A DNA stretch of 64,000 nucleotides from Clostridia bacterium (GTDB taxonomy: Bacteria; Bacillota; Clostridia; Christensenellales; CAG-138): contig JAFZRT010000040.1 in NCBI GenBank assembly GCA_017619735.1, positions 1 to 64,000 on the forward strand. The letters are read 5' to 3'. The first letter of the stretch is position 1. Each line of letters begins with the position of its first letter. Of the stretch, positions 7,494-16,919 are shown one piece after another. Made by a program: the position numbers and the translations under genes. A model generated the notes under the pieces. The model saw only the letters and a list, made by a program, of their open reading frames with translations, made no database searches and was not told the origin of the DNA.

Positions 7494-8633
7494 ATGAAAA
7501 AAGCTCTGTGCATAATAATATCGCTCTGCGTGATGCTTTGCGCCGCGCCGGCCGTATCCCGCGCGGACGCCGTCGACATGACGAAAGCTTCCGCGGCGCT
7601 GCTTATCGACGCGGATTCGGGAAGGATACTGCTTGAGAAGGACGCCGACGCCCCGACGGAAACAGCGGGGCTCGTGCGGCTGCCCGCGCTGCTGACGGTC
7701 TGCAAGGCGTTCGACAGGGGCGACATAGACGACGGCACGCCCGTCACGGTATCATCGGCAGCGGCGGCCGAAAAGGGTGTCACCGCATTCCTCGCCCCCA
7801 ACGAGCGGATCAGCGCAGGAGACCTTCTGAAGGCCGCAGTGATGCTGAACCCCGGCGACGCGATACGCGCGCTGCTGGAGGCGCTGTACGGAAGCGAGAG
7901 CTCGGCGTTGGACGCTGTGAACGAAGAGCTTAACAAGCTCGGGGTCGGCTCGATCTCCGAGGGCGCGATGGGCCGCGGTCACCCGTTCACGGCGAAGGAG
8001 CTCGCCGCGGTCTGCAGGGAGCTGACAGGATGCGGATCGTTCCTGCGATATTCGTCGGTCTACCTCGACACGCTGTATCACGAAAACGCCTCCCCCACTC
8101 AGCTCACGAATCCGAACCGCCTCGTCCGGTTCTATTCGGGCTGCTTCGGACTGGCGACGGGTTCTGTCGGCTCGTCGGAATACGCGGGCGCATTCGCCGC
8201 GCGGCGCGGGACGACGACCTTCATTGCGATAGTCGCGGGGATGCCCGATTCGGCTTCACGATTCAAGCTCGCATCGGATATGCTCGACTACGGCTTTGCT
8301 TCGTTTCGCTCGGTCTCCTTGGGCGAGGAGGGCGAATCCTTGGGCAGCGTACCGGTAAAGGGCGGGACAGCCGCCCTCGTCGAGGCGGTGACGGGCGGGC
8401 GGATGACTGCGCTCGTTCCGGTGAGCTCCGCAAAGCTCACGACGCGCACTCTGCTGCCGGGATCTCTCGATGCGCCTGTTGAAAAGGGAGCCGTGATAGG
8501 CACGCTCGAGATACTCGACGCTTCATCGAACGTCATCTGCGAGGTGCCGCTGATCGCCGCCTCGTCCATTGACAGGGCGGCGTTCGCCGACTGCTTCAGG
8601 ATGCTGCTCCTGTCATGGCTCAGGATAAAATGA
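7494..8633 (+). CDS. DacF-like secreted protein with all active-site motifs lost
   Basis: 379-residue exported protein with an N-terminal signal peptide (about 1-25). Residues about 32-250 align with the D-Ala-D-Ala carboxypeptidase S11 fold, for example SAALLIDADSGRILLEKDAD, and a C-terminal beta-rich domain follows. Unlike the intact paralogue at 53964-55091, the catalytic SxxK is GLVR (Gly59, Arg62), SGN is PGD (120-122) and KTG is ATG (221-223). The nucleophile and general base are absent, so it should not hydrolyse peptidoglycan. It may bind muropeptide or act as a regulator (inference). It is a single gene behind GGAGGAG. The frame is uninterrupted and codon use matches neighbours, so it is not a decaying pseudogene. 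Confidence 0.85.
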   Translation: MKKALCIIISLCVMLCAAPAVSRADAVDMTKASAALLIDADSGRILLEKDADAPTETAGLVRLPALLTVCKAFDRGDIDDGTPVTVSSAAAAEKGVTAFLAPNERISAGDLLKAAVMLNPGDAIRALLEALYGSESSALDAVNEELNKLGVGSISEGAMGRGHPFTAKELAAVCRELTGCGSFLRYSSVYLDTLYHENASPTQLTNPNRLVRFYSGCFGLATGSVGSSEYAGAFAARRGTTTFIAIVAGMPDSASRFKLASDMLDYGFASFRSVSLGEEGESLGSVPVKGGTAALVEAVTGGRMTALVPVSSAKLTTRTLLPGSLDAPVEKGAVIGTLEILDASSNVICEVPLIAASSIDRAAFADCFRMLLLSWLRIK

Positions 8634-8654
8634 AAAAAGCGGCGCCCAAGCCGC
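8634..8654 (-). terminator. Terminator of the yicC-gmk-rpoZ-priA operon
   Basis: On the minus strand GCGGC TTGGGC GCCGC is followed by TTTTTTC. It lies between the convergent priA and DacF-like genes. Confidence 0.7.
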
Positions 8655-8671
8655 AGTTATAATTCGCATCG

Positions 8672-10948
8672 TCACAGCATGTCGTTGGGATTGATCTCGA
8701 CCCCGCGGAAGCCGTCCGTATTGCAGTTGTCGGAAAGCGCCCACAGCGCGGAAACCGCGTCGGAGGTGTGCTTTGTCCTCGCAAGCTTCAATATGACCGC
8801 GTACCTGAAAAGGTTGTCCCTCTTCCTTATCGGCGCGGCTCCGTATGAGACGAAGAGCAGTTCGTTTTCGGCGCCGTGCTTTTTCAATGCGCCGGCGACG
8901 GTCTCCTCCGCCTTGCGCGCGAACTCCTCCGCAAGGGCGGCGGCCCTTTTCTCATCCGCGCATTCGAACAGTGCCCGCGCGAACACGGCGAAGGGCGGGA
9001 AAAGCGTCCTGAGTCTGTCGTTTATCTCAAGATCGAAAAATGTCCTGTAATCGTGCTCCGCGGCGAGCCGCACAGCTCTGTGCTCCGGCGCGTTGGTCTG
9101 CACGACGACGCGGCCCTTCTTCGGGCCGTCATCCGACACCGCCCTGCCTGCCCTGCCCGCGACCTGGGTCAGGAGTTGGAAAGTCCTTTCGCCGCTGCGG
9201 TAATCGGAATGGAAGAGCGACGCGTCCGCGAACACCACTCCGACGAGGGTAACGTCGGGGATATCGAGGCCCTTTGCGACCATCTGCGTACCGATAAGAA
9301 CGTCGGCCTCGCCCCTTGCGAAGCTGTCGAGTATATCGCGGTGAGAGGTCTTGCCGCCGGTGGTATCGGTGTCCATCCTCAGACATCTGACGCCTGGGAT
9401 GAGCTTTTTCAGCTGTTCCTCGACCTGCTGCGTGCCAACACCGGAATACTTGATGTACTTCGATCCGCAGGACGGACATACCGCGGGCACCTTTGTAGAA
9501 TAGCCGCAGTAGTGGCAGCGAAGACTGCCGTCGAACTTGTGATACGTCATGGCGACGTCGCAGTGCGGGCAGGTGAATACGAAGCCGCAGGCGCGGCATT
9601 CGCCGTGATAGGAGTAGCCGCGGCGGTTCAGGAAGAGTATCGCCTGTTCTCCCTCCGCGACGCATTTGGTGAGTTTTTTGGCGAGCTCGCGCGAGAAAAT
9701 GCTCGTATTGCCGGACATGAACTCGCTCCGCATATCGACTATCTCGACCTCCGGCATGGGGATTCCGTTGATCCTTTCGGGCAGGGTCAACAGCTTGTAC
9801 GCGCCCTGCTTCGCCCGCAGATACGATATGAGCTGAGGCGTCGCGCTGCCAAGCACAAGCTTGGCTCCCGTCAGCCGGACGCGGCGTATCGCGACCTCGT
9901 CCGTGGAGTAGGTCGGCACACTCTCCGAGCGGTACGAGGGCTCGTGCTCCTCGTCGATAATTATCAGCTTCAGATCCTCTATCGGCGCGAACACGGCCGA
10001 TCTCGCGCCGACTACGACGCGCGCCTTGCCCAAACGCAGTCTGCGCCATTCGTCATAACGCTCGCCCACGCTCAAATGGCTGTGCATGACGGCGACAGTA
10101 TCGCCGAAGCGCCTGCGGAACCTGTCGGTGGTCTGCGGTGTGAGCGATATCTCCGGGACGAGGACTATTGCTCCGCCGCCGGCGTCAAGCGCGCGCTGTA
10201 TGGCGTTGAGGTAGACCTCCGTCTTGCCGCTCCCGGTAACGCCGTGAAGGAGGAACACTTCCCCCGCCTTCCCCTCGTTGATGCTGTCGACGGCCTTCCG
10301 CTGATCGGCAGTGAGCTCCGGGGCCGTGTCCCTTTCGACATTGTTGGTGAAGGGGCTGCGGAAGGTCACGAAGCCCTGCTCAGTGACGCAGCCCTTTTTG
10401 ATGAGCGCCGCGACCGCGGCGGAGGCCATGGGTATATACGAGTTGAGATCGGAGACGGACATCGGCGTTCCGACCTTGGTCAGCAGATCGAACACCTCGA
10501 GCTGCTTGGGCGACCGAGCGGAACCGTCCTTTTTGAGGAGGGAGGCCCTGATCCTTTCGGTATCGGCGCCCTCCGCTATACAGACCGTTCTGACCGTCTT
10601 TTCCTTGACCCTCGATCCCCTCAGCTGGGCGGGAAGCATCAGCCGCAGCGCGTCGCAGAGCGTGCAGTGATACGCACGTGCGATCCACTTGGCGAGCTCC
10701 ACCTGATCGGGGAGCAGCGCGGGATACGGCTCCATGGTGCGAATGACGTCTTTGACCTCGAAGCCGGTATCGTACTCGGCGCAGATCTCGACGACGAAGC
10801 CCTCCGTGGGCTTGTTCGACCTTCCAAAAGGCACAAGAACCCGATGCCCTTCACGGACATCGAGTTCCTCGGGTATCGAGTAAGTGAAAAGCCTGTCGAC
10901 ATTCGAATTCGCGATATCAACGATCAGCTTTGCAAACAAGCCTTTCAC
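8672..10948 (-). CDS. priA: Primosomal protein N' (replication restart helicase PriA)
   Basis: 3'-to-5' helicase that reloads the replisome at stalled forks. 758 residues, normal length. An N-terminal DNA-binding domain precedes the helicase core with Walker A HGVTGSGKTEVYL and Walker B IIIDEEHEPSY. The zinc-binding insertion has four CxxC pairs (CRACGFVFTCPHC, CHYC, CPSC). VAGRAGR gives helicase motif VI. The annotated start is GTG at 10948; a TTG at 10939 has a better-placed GAGGTG and is a credible alternative. It is last in the yicC-gmk-rpoZ-priA order that is common in Firmicutes. Confidence 0.95.
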   Translation of the reverse strand: MKGLFAKLIVDIANSNVDRLFTYSIPEELDVREGHRVLVPFGRSNKPTEGFVVEICAEYDTGFEVKDVIRTMEPYPALLPDQVELAKWIARAYHCTLCDALRLMLPAQLRGSRVKEKTVRTVCIAEGADTERIRASLLKKDGSARSPKQLEVFDLLTKVGTPMSVSDLNSYIPMASAAVAALIKKGCVTEQGFVTFRSPFTNNVERDTAPELTADQRKAVDSINEGKAGEVFLLHGVTGSGKTEVYLNAIQRALDAGGGAIVLVPEISLTPQTTDRFRRRFGDTVAVMHSHLSVGERYDEWRRLRLGKARVVVGARSAVFAPIEDLKLIIIDEEHEPSYRSESVPTYSTDEVAIRRVRLTGAKLVLGSATPQLISYLRAKQGAYKLLTLPERINGIPMPEVEIVDMRSEFMSGNTSIFSRELAKKLTKCVAEGEQAILFLNRRGYSYHGECRACGFVFTCPHCDVAMTYHKFDGSLRCHYCGYSTKVPAVCPSCGSKYIKYSGVGTQQVEEQLKKLIPGVRCLRMDTDTTGGKTSHRDILDSFARGEADVLIGTQMVAKGLDIPDVTLVGVVFADASLFHSDYRSGERTFQLLTQVAGRAGRAVSDDGPKKGRVVVQTNAPEHRAVRLAAEHDYRTFFDLEINDRLRTLFPPFAVFARALFECADEKRAAALAEEFARKAEETVAGALKKHGAENELLFVSYGAAPIRKRDNLFRYAVILKLARTKHTSDAVSALWALSDNCNTDGFRGVEINPNDML

Positions 10949-10967
10949 CTCACAGTTCCGGCAGCGT

Positions 10968-11180
10968 TCAATACTCGGAAGTCTTCTTGTATTCGTCGGG
11001 GTACTGGATCTTCAGCTTGCCCTCGTTCAGCTCCTCAACGGCAAGGGAAACCGGCTTCTCGTTGCCGATGTCCTCGCCCGAGCGCATGATCTGCCTTGCG
11101 CGCCTCGCAACGGAGGTCACAAGCATGTAGCGGCATCCGGCCTTTACCTCGATCTCGTTTACCGGCGGTTGATTCATCAT
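10968..11180 (-). CDS. rpoZ: DNA-directed RNA polymerase subunit omega
   Basis: Small accessory subunit that helps fold beta-prime and assemble RNA polymerase. 70 residues from the ATG at 11180, placed 10 nt after GGGAGG; a TTG six codons upstream lies on top of this site and is unlikely. The omega signature is CRYMLVTSVARRARQI, followed by KPVSLAVEELNEGKL. It lies between gmk and priA, as is usual. Confidence 0.93.
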   Translation of the reverse strand: MMNQPPVNEIEVKAGCRYMLVTSVARRARQIMRSGEDIGNEKPVSLAVEELNEGKLKIQYPDEYKKTSEY

Positions 11181-11213
11181 AGTGGTATATCCTCCCAAAT
11201 TGTATTCAGATGT

Positions 11214-11831
11214 TTAAAAATCTTCGTTGATGAGCTCGTTAACGAACTCGGTGCAGTACTCGGGCGTGTGCTTCGCGCTCTCGATTATCTGGCGGCACTG
11301 ACAGATGGCGGTGTTGAGATCGTCGTTGACGACGACGTAATCGTATTCCGCCATGCGGGACAGCTCGGACTTGGCCTCGGCGAGACGGCGTTCGATGACC
11401 TCCTGTACCTCGGTGCCCCTGGTCTCAAGACGGCGGCGCAGCTCCTTCATGCTGGGCGGCGCGAGCATTATGGCGACCGCCTCGGGGCAGTTCTCCTTGA
11501 CCTTCATCGCGCCGTTAACGTCGATGTCGAGGAGCACGTCGCGGCCGAGCATGAGCTGTTCCTCGACGTATTTCCTCGGCGTGCCGTAATAATTCCTGCC
11601 GAAGACGTTCATGTATTCGAGGAACTCGCCGTCCTCTATCATGCGGTCGAACTCCTCACGGCTGACGAAGAAGTATTCCCTGCCGTTCTCCTCGCCCGGT
11701 CTCGGTGCGCGGGTGGTCGCGGAAACGGAGAAGACCATTCCTCCGCTGCTGCCTTCGAGAAGAGCCTTTGCGACGGTCCCCTTGCCGACGCCGGAGGGGC
11801 CGGAGATGATAAACAGAATGCCCTTTTGCAT
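11214..11831 (-). CDS. gmk: Guanylate kinase
   Basis: Phosphorylates GMP to GDP with ATP. 205 residues from the ATG at 11831, where the protein begins MQKGILFIISGPSG; a longer frame upstream adds a non-conserved basic stretch and is rejected. The P-loop is SGPSGVGKGT, and the GMP-binding region contains SVSATTRAPRPGE and YFFVSREEF. It directly follows yicC with only a 69-nt gap, so there is no remA gene between them, although remA is often found there in Clostridia and Bacilli. Confidence 0.95.
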   Translation of the reverse strand: MQKGILFIISGPSGVGKGTVAKALLEGSSGGMVFSVSATTRAPRPGEENGREYFFVSREEFDRMIEDGEFLEYMNVFGRNYYGTPRKYVEEQLMLGRDVLLDIDVNGAMKVKENCPEAVAIMLAPPSMKELRRRLETRGTEVQEVIERRLAEAKSELSRMAEYDYVVVNDDLNTAICQCRQIIESAKHTPEYCTEFVNELINEDF

Positions 11832-11900
11832 GTTTGAGCGCCTTTCTCGGCTCATGCCGGATCGATGGTATTCGTCAAGCCGCGTCTGCGGCATGGATGC

Positions 11901-12779
11901 TTATTCGAGGTTCTGTACCTGCTCCCTGATCTTTTCGATCTCCGCCTTGCCCTCTATGACGAGCGCGGTGATCTCCTTGTCGTTGGCCTTCGAGCCGATG
12001 GTGTTGAACTCCCTGTTCATCTCCTGAACTATGAAGTCCATCTTCCTTCCGACGGCGGAGCCGTTCTCGAGCAGATCGCGCGCGGCGGCGACGTGGCTCT
12101 GGAGCCTGACGAGCTCCTCGTCGATATTCGCCTTGTCGGCGAACAGCGCGACCTCGGTCGCAAGGCGTGCGGCGTCGATCTCCGCTCCGGAGAGCACGGA
12201 CGCTATCCTTTCGTTGAGCTTGTTCCTGTAATCCTCGACAACGAAGGGGGCCCTCTCCGCTATGCGGGCGCGGAGCCCGAGCACGGTGTCGAGTCTTGCG
12301 AGCAGGTCGAGGCAGAGGCGTTCGCCCTCTATCCTGCGCATGCCCGTAAGCTCCTCTATCGCCTTTTCAAGCGCCTGCCTCATGAGCTCCAGCACGGCGT
12401 CACGGTCCTCCTCCGCCTCACAAACGTCCGCAACGTCGGGAAGACGCAGCGCGCTGACGACGGAAAGATCGTTCCTGAGACCGTATTTTTCGGCGCATTC
12501 CTCGGCCGCCTTCAGATACGCGCCCAACAGAGCGGAATCGAGTACGACCGTCCTCGCGTCGTTCCTCGTATTGCGGTACGTCACGAAAACGTCGACATGG
12601 CCCCTTGTGAGCTTATCCGTGAGAATGCGGCGCATATCGTCCTCCATAAAGGAGATATGCCGCGGCATCCTGAAGGCAAGATCGAGATATCTGTGGTTTA
12701 CGCTTTTGAGCTCGACGGTCATTTCCCTGCCGTCGATGAGCAGGTTCGCCCTGCCGAAACCGGTCATGCTGTTTGCCAT
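11901..12779 (-). CDS. yicC: YicC/YloC family endoribonuclease
   Basis: 292-residue protein of the YicC family, recently recognised as an endoribonuclease involved in RNA turnover. It begins with the diagnostic MANSMTGFGRA and VELKSVNHRYLDL, and has EMNREFNTIGSKAND and the charged C-terminal IEKIREQVQNLE. It opens the yicC-gmk-rpoZ-priA unit. A TATAAT box with a poor -35 lies 29 nt upstream. Confidence 0.92.
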   Translation of the reverse strand: MANSMTGFGRANLLIDGREMTVELKSVNHRYLDLAFRMPRHISFMEDDMRRILTDKLTRGHVDVFVTYRNTRNDARTVVLDSALLGAYLKAAEECAEKYGLRNDLSVVSALRLPDVADVCEAEEDRDAVLELMRQALEKAIEELTGMRRIEGERLCLDLLARLDTVLGLRARIAERAPFVVEDYRNKLNERIASVLSGAEIDAARLATEVALFADKANIDEELVRLQSHVAAARDLLENGSAVGRKMDFIVQEMNREFNTIGSKANDKEITALVIEGKAEIEKIREQVQNLE

Positions 12780-12807
12780 AAAATACCCCCACTCATTTAA
12801 CCTTTAG

Positions 12808-12836
12808 ATTATAACACGTTCGCCGCGAAAATGGAA
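12808..12836 (-). promoter_or_regulatory. Candidate promoter of yicC operon
   Basis: TATAAT at 12813-12808 with a weak TTCCAT at 12836-12831, 17-bp spacer, minus strand. Only the -10 box is convincing. Confidence 0.6.
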
Positions 12837-12876
12837 GGGTTTTCGAAAACTCTTTTTGACGCGGGGCATGCGAAAG

Positions 12877-12898
12877 GAGCGGCGAAAACGCCGCTCCG
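12877..12898 (-). terminator. Terminator of the GNAT gene
   Basis: GGAGCGGCG and CGCCGCTCC form a perfect 9-bp stem with a 4-nt loop, followed on the minus strand by TTTC. It is six nt past the acetyltransferase stop. Confidence 0.7.
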
Positions 12899-12903
12899 TA
12901 TCA

Positions 12904-13428
12904 TCACAGTCTGACTATGTACCTGTTCACCGGGACGACGTCGTTTTTCATGGGGCGCGGATCGGCTTCCGTGCCTATGTATTCGCCTCCGCACTTGAGT
13001 ATGACCCTGTTGGAGCCGACGTTCTCCGTCATGGCGTCGATCCTGACCTCGGAATATCCCCTCTCGCGCAGCAGCGCCAGCACGCGCATGCACGCCTCCG
13101 TCATATAGCCCCTGTTCCAGTGCTTTCTCGACAGGCAGTAGCCGATGACGGGCGTGCCTCCGACGCCGCCGAGATAGCCAACGACGTCGATGCCGCCGAT
13201 GAGCTCGCCGCTCTCCTTAAGAGTGATCGCGAAGTTGAGCCGTTCCGGCTTCTCGTATTCCGAGATCCAGACACCGATTATATGCCTTGACTGCTCGACG
13301 CTCGTGTGCGGGTTCCACGTCAGATATTTCGTGACCTCGGGATCGCTCGCCCACGCGTGAAACATCGTTTCCGCGTCGTCCTCTCTGAAGGGCCTCAATA
13401 TCAATCTTTCGGTTTCAAGCGTTACCAT
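12904..13428 (-). CDS. GNAT family N-acetyltransferase (RimJ/RimL-like)
   Basis: 174-residue acetyl-CoA-dependent acetyltransferase. The start at 13428 (MVTLETERLILRPF) matches the RimJ/RimL N-terminus; the longer frame upstream adds an unrelated tail. Recognisable elements are LRPFREDDAETMF, IGGIDVVGYLG, and the acetyl-CoA region YCLSRKHWNRGYMTEA. The NRV residues in the last helix (ENVGSNRVILKCG) are also family-typical. The substrate could be a ribosomal protein N-terminus, an antibiotic or a small amine and cannot be told from sequence. It is transcribed alone, with its own terminator. Confidence 0.85.
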   Translation of the reverse strand: MVTLETERLILRPFREDDAETMFHAWASDPEVTKYLTWNPHTSVEQSRHIIGVWISEYEKPERLNFAITLKESGELIGGIDVVGYLGGVGGTPVIGYCLSRKHWNRGYMTEACMRVLALLRERGYSEVRIDAMTENVGSNRVILKCGGEYIGTEADPRPMKNDVVPVNRYIVRL

Positions 13429-13538
13429 ACCCAGATAATAATATAGAAACGATGAAAAATCAAGCGTCAAAGCGCGCGATCGAACCGGACGCGCTTCATT
13501 CGCCGAAGGCGGATATCTTTCATGCCGAAGCTAACCGT

Positions 13539-13635
13539 ATTCAGAACCCCCGCTTCGCAGTTTCTCTGTTTTTTCCCGGCTTGCGTGAGCGAAGCTCTGT
13601 GAGAATTTGCCGGGCAAATTCTCGCGGTCCTGAAT
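13539..13635. repeat. Palindromic module downstream of tRNA-Ala
   Basis: A 97-bp segment bounded by an imperfect 10-bp inverted repeat (ATTCAGAACC at 13539, GGTCCTGAAT at 13626). It contains a perfect 10-bp hairpin, GAGAATTTGC/GCAAATTCTC with a 3-nt loop, at 13601-13623. It lies just past the tRNA terminator. A module of the same design follows the tRNA-Arg gene (63349-63465). It has no coding potential. Confidence 0.55.
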
Positions 13636-13649
13636 CTCCTGCTTCTTTA

Positions 13650-13689
13650 CCAAAGAAAAAGCACGCCTTTCGGTGTGCTTTTTCTTTGG
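13650..13689 (-). terminator. Terminator of tRNA-Ala
   Basis: Long hairpin immediately past the tRNA 3' end: on the minus strand GCACACC GAAA GGCGTGC, extended by flanking AAAGAAAAA/TTTTTCTTT, ending in a T-rich tail. Confidence 0.85.
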
Positions 13690-13763
13690 TGGAGCTTACC
13701 GGATTCGAACCGGTGATCTCTACACTGCCAGTGTAGCGCGATAGCCAACTTCGCTAAAGCCCC
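13687..13763 (-). tRNA. tRNA-Ala (anticodon GGC)
   Basis: The minus strand folds into a full cloverleaf with acceptor GGGGCTT/AAGCTCC, discriminator A and encoded CCA. The acceptor has a G-U pair at position 3-70, the identity element for alanyl-tRNA synthetase. The anticodon loop is CTGGCAG (GGC, reads GCC/GCU), and the T arm has GGTTCGAATCC. Confidence 0.95.
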
Positions 13764-13789
13764 AAGCGCTTTATTCAAGCTGCTTTGCT

Positions 13790-13818
13790 ATTATACTTCA
13801 GCAAATGCGGTTTGTAAA
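13790..13818 (-). promoter_or_regulatory. Promoter of tRNA-Ala
   Basis: TTTACA (13818-13813), 17-bp spacer, TATAAT (13795-13790), about 27 nt before the tRNA. Confidence 0.85.
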
Positions 13819-13836
13819 GCACCAAATCAAAGTATA

Positions 13837-16263
13837 TTATTCTGCGCTGACGACCACGTCGTCGAGTATCACCATTACGAAAAGCTGGCCCTTGCCGTTG
13901 CGGGATTCGATCTTGACCTCCTCGGAATTGACGGTCGTCCTTGTCCCGCTCTTCTGGGTCACGACGATGTCGCGCGGCTCCATTACATGTATGGCGGCGA
14001 CGAGCTCCGTGCCGTTGGATCCGTTCTTCTTGAAGCCGAAGGAGATCGCTCCCCTGCCGTTCCTGCCCTGCAGATCGTGATCGAATACGAAGCTGCGCTT
14101 CATGTAGCCCCTGTCGCTGACGGTGAGTATCTCGCCCTCCTCCGTCACGGTATGCGCGTAGACTACGCTGTCGCCCTCGTCGAGCTTCATGCCGTGTACA
14201 CCGCCGGTCTGCCTGCCCGTAACGGGGACGGCGGAAGCTTCGTACCTTATGCCCATGCCGCGCTTCGTCAGCATCAGTATCGAAAGGTCGGTCTCGTCGA
14301 GCACGTATTCGTACCCGATGAGCTTATCGTCCTTCAGATTGATCGCGGCGACGCGCTTCGTCCTCGTGACGTATTCGGACGCGGCGGTGGATTTGACCAT
14401 GCCCGTTTCCGTGAAGAAGATGTAGCGGCCGTCGTTGTTGTCGCCAATGAAGGAGCCGATGACCTTTTCTCCGTTTTCCACGGGGATCAGCGCGGAGAGG
14501 TTGGTCGGCTTCGCGGCGGGCTTGATCTCCGGGATATCCTCTACGTTGAGCGAGAGCATGAATCCGGAATCGGTGAACATCCTGAGCGTCGCGCCGGTCA
14601 TGGTCTTGTAGACCGCAAGCGCCTTGTCCGACTCTATGAGCTCGTCGTTCAGGAGCTTGAGGGGGATCCTGCGAAGCTTGTTGTCGGGCAGCACCATTAC
14701 GGCGGCGGGCTCGTCGACCGAGTCGTTCTCCTCCTCTTCCGCCTCCGTCCCGTCGTCGGATATAAGGGTCGTCCTGCGGGGATCGGCATACCTTGCGGAG
14801 ATCTCCTCAAGCTCGTCTATTATGAGCTTGTCGAGCTTTTTCTTCGAAGCGAGAAGCCCCTTGAGGCGCGCTATCTCCTTTACGAGATCGTCGTGCTCGC
14901 GCTCGATTGCGATCTGTTCGAGATTGGTCAGTCTCTGGAGTCGCAGATCGAGTATCGCGTCCGCCTGGACCGCGGTGAGGTCGAATGTCTCCATCAAGCC
15001 CTGCTTGGCGATCTTCGGGGATTTGGACGCCCTGATGAGCTTAATGACCTCGTCGATGTTCAGGAGCGCAATGAGAAGGCCGTCCAGTATGTGCGCGCGG
15101 TGCTCGGCGGCTTCCAGTTCGTGCCTGGTGCGCCTTGTGACGAGCTCCTCCTGATACCTTATATAGTAGTCGATGAGCTCGAGCAGCGAGAGCTGGCGAG
15201 GCTTGCCGTCCGCTATCGCGACCATGATCACGCCGAACGTCCTCTGCAGATCGGAGTACTTGAAGAGCTGGCGCAGTATCTTCTGCTCGTCGGCGTCCTT
15301 TTTGAGCTCTATTATCGCCCTTATGCCGTGCCTGTCGGACTCGTCCCTTATGTCGGTGACGTTGGCGAATGCGGACTTCTTCTCCTGAACGAGCTTCAGT
15401 ATCCCTTCGAGCGCCCTCGCCTTGTTGACCTGATACGGGAACTCGGTGACGACGATGAGCTTTTTGCCGTTCTTCAGGGTTTCGATATGGGTCTTCGCGC
15501 GGTTCAGGAGCTTGCCGCGGCCGGTCGCGTAGGCGTTCCTGATCTCATCGGACTTTATTATGTATCCGCCCGTAGGGAAATCGGGGCAGGGCATGATCTT
15601 CATTATCTCGTCGAGCGAGATCTTCGGATTCCTTATCCTTGCGACGACGGCGTCTATCGCCTCCTTCGGGTTATGCGTCGGAATGGAGGTCGTAAGGCCG
15701 ACCGCGATGCCGTTTGCTCCGTTTATCAGAAGATTCGGGAAGCGGCCTGGCAGCATCTGCGGCTCCTTGAGCGTGTCGGAGAAGTTCAGCGTGAAATTGA
15801 CGGTGTCCTTCTCTATATCGCGGACCATGTCCATCGCCGCGGGCGCCATCCTGACCTCCGTATAACGCATTGCCGCCGCGGAGTCGCCGTCGATCGAGCC
15901 GAAATTGCCGTGACCGTCGACAAGGGGCAGGCGCATATTGAAGTCCTGCGCCATCCTGACCATGGCGTCGTACACGGAGCTGTCGCCGTGGGGATGGAAC
16001 TTACCCAGACAGTCGCCGACGATACGCGCCGATTTCCTGTGCGGCTTGTCGGGAGTATTGCCGAGCTCCAGCATGGTGTACAGTATCCTGCGCTGAACGG
16101 GCTTCAAGCCGTCCTCCACCCTCGGGAGCGCCCTTTCCAGAATGACGTGCTCCGCATAGGGCAGCATGGAGTTGTGCATAACGTCGTCCATGCTGACGAC
16201 GTTGAACACCTCCGCCGCGTCGCCGAAGCTGAGCTGATCGTTGTCCTTGCCTCTTCTTGCCAT
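13837..16263 (-). CDS. DNA gyrase/topoisomerase IV subunit A
   Basis: 808-residue breakage-reunion subunit of a type IIA topoisomerase. The N-terminal domain has the typical [24 protein letters not shown] and [17 protein letters not shown]. The catalytic tyrosine is in [10 protein letters not shown] (near residue 120), and the C-terminal half has beta-propeller repeats. A GyrA-box-like heptad QGRNGRG (consensus QRRGGKG) is degenerate, so GyrA versus ParC cannot be settled. No subunit B gene is in the window. Its ATG overlaps the rpe stop by one base (TGATG), making it the last gene of the def-to-rpe operon, an unusual place for a topoisomerase. Confidence 0.92.
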   Translation of the reverse strand: MARRGKDNDQLSFGDAAEVFNVVSMDDVMHNSMLPYAEHVILERALPRVEDGLKPVQRRILYTMLELGNTPDKPHRKSARIVGDCLGKFHPHGDSSVYDAMVRMAQDFNMRLPLVDGHGNFGSIDGDSAAAMRYTEVRMAPAAMDMVRDIEKDTVNFTLNFSDTLKEPQMLPGRFPNLLINGANGIAVGLTTSIPTHNPKEAIDAVVARIRNPKISLDEIMKIMPCPDFPTGGYIIKSDEIRNAYATGRGKLLNRAKTHIETLKNGKKLIVVTEFPYQVNKARALEGILKLVQEKKSAFANVTDIRDESDRHGIRAIIELKKDADEQKILRQLFKYSDLQRTFGVIMVAIADGKPRQLSLLELIDYYIRYQEELVTRRTRHELEAAEHRAHILDGLLIALLNIDEVIKLIRASKSPKIAKQGLMETFDLTAVQADAILDLRLQRLTNLEQIAIEREHDDLVKEIARLKGLLASKKKLDKLIIDELEEISARYADPRRTTLISDDGTEAEEEENDSVDEPAAVMVLPDNKLRRIPLKLLNDELIESDKALAVYKTMTGATLRMFTDSGFMLSLNVEDIPEIKPAAKPTNLSALIPVENGEKVIGSFIGDNNDGRYIFFTETGMVKSTAASEYVTRTKRVAAINLKDDKLIGYEYVLDETDLSILMLTKRGMGIRYEASAVPVTGRQTGGVHGMKLDEGDSVVYAHTVTEEGEILTVSDRGYMKRSFVFDHDLQGRNGRGAISFGFKKNGSNGTELVAAIHVMEPRDIVVTQKSGTRTTVNSEEVKIESRNGKGQLFVMVILDDVVVSAE

Positions 16264-16919
16264 CAGTTACCCCTTATAATGCTAACCATTTCTTTCCTGT
16301 CCGCCGCCTTGAAAACGGCGTTGCCGGCGACGAGCACGTTTGCCCCCGCGTCGCGGCAGAGCTTTGCGGTCTCGGCGTTGACGCCGCCGTCGACCTCTAT
16401 GTCGATATCAAGGCCGCGCCTGACCGCCGTTTCCCTTATCGCCTCTATCTTTTTGAGCACGGCGGGAATGAACTTCTGTCCGCCGAAGCCGGGATTGACG
16501 CTCATGACGAGCACCATGTCCGCGCTGTCAAGAAGGTATTCGGCCGCGCTGTGATGGGTCGCGGGATTGAGCGCGATGCCCGCCTTTTTGCCGCAGGCCC
16601 TGATGAGCTGCAGCGTTCTGTGGGCGTGGATATCGGCCTCCGCGTGGATGGTGATGATATCCGCTCCCGCATCGGCGAAATCCTTTACCCATTTGGCGGG
16701 CTCGGCGACCATGAGGTGCGCGTCGAAAACGAGGTCGGATCTGGGCCTGAGCGCTCTGCACATGGGCGCGCCGAACGTGATGTTGGGCACGAAGTTCCCG
16801 TCCATGACGTCGAGATGCACGTAATCCGCTCCGTAGGAGGACAGCGCCTCCACCTCATCCCCGAGCCTTGTAAAATCCGCCGAAAGTATGGACGGCGCCA
16901 CGAGTATCCTGTCAGTCAT
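16263..16919 (-). CDS. rpe: Ribulose-phosphate 3-epimerase
   Basis: Interconverts ribulose-5-phosphate and xylulose-5-phosphate in the pentose phosphate pathway. 218 residues, standard length. TIM-barrel metal site motifs are present: [17 protein letters not shown] (His and Asp), [18 protein letters not shown] and the final EVDGGVN and AGNAVF phosphate loop. It overlaps rsgA by 8 nt in the common prkC-rsgA-rpe order of Firmicutes. Confidence 0.96.
   Translation of the reverse strand: MTDRILVAPSILSADFTRLGDEVEALSSYGADYVHLDVMDGNFVPNITFGAPMCRALRPRSDLVFDAHLMVAEPAKWVKDFADAGADIITIHAEADIHAHRTLQLIRACGKKAGIALNPATHHSAAEYLLDSADMVLVMSVNPGFGGQKFIPAVLKKIEAIRETAVRRGLDIDIEVDGGVNAETAKLCRDAGANVLVAGNAVFKAADRKEMVSIIRGN

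Noticed and set aside
8876-11089. A 737-codon open frame antisense to priA, and similar very long antisense frames over lon (24463-26862) and the topoisomerase gene (13987-16554).
   Set aside because: These mirror GC-rich third positions of well-identified genes; they have no recognisable domain and no ribosome-binding site.
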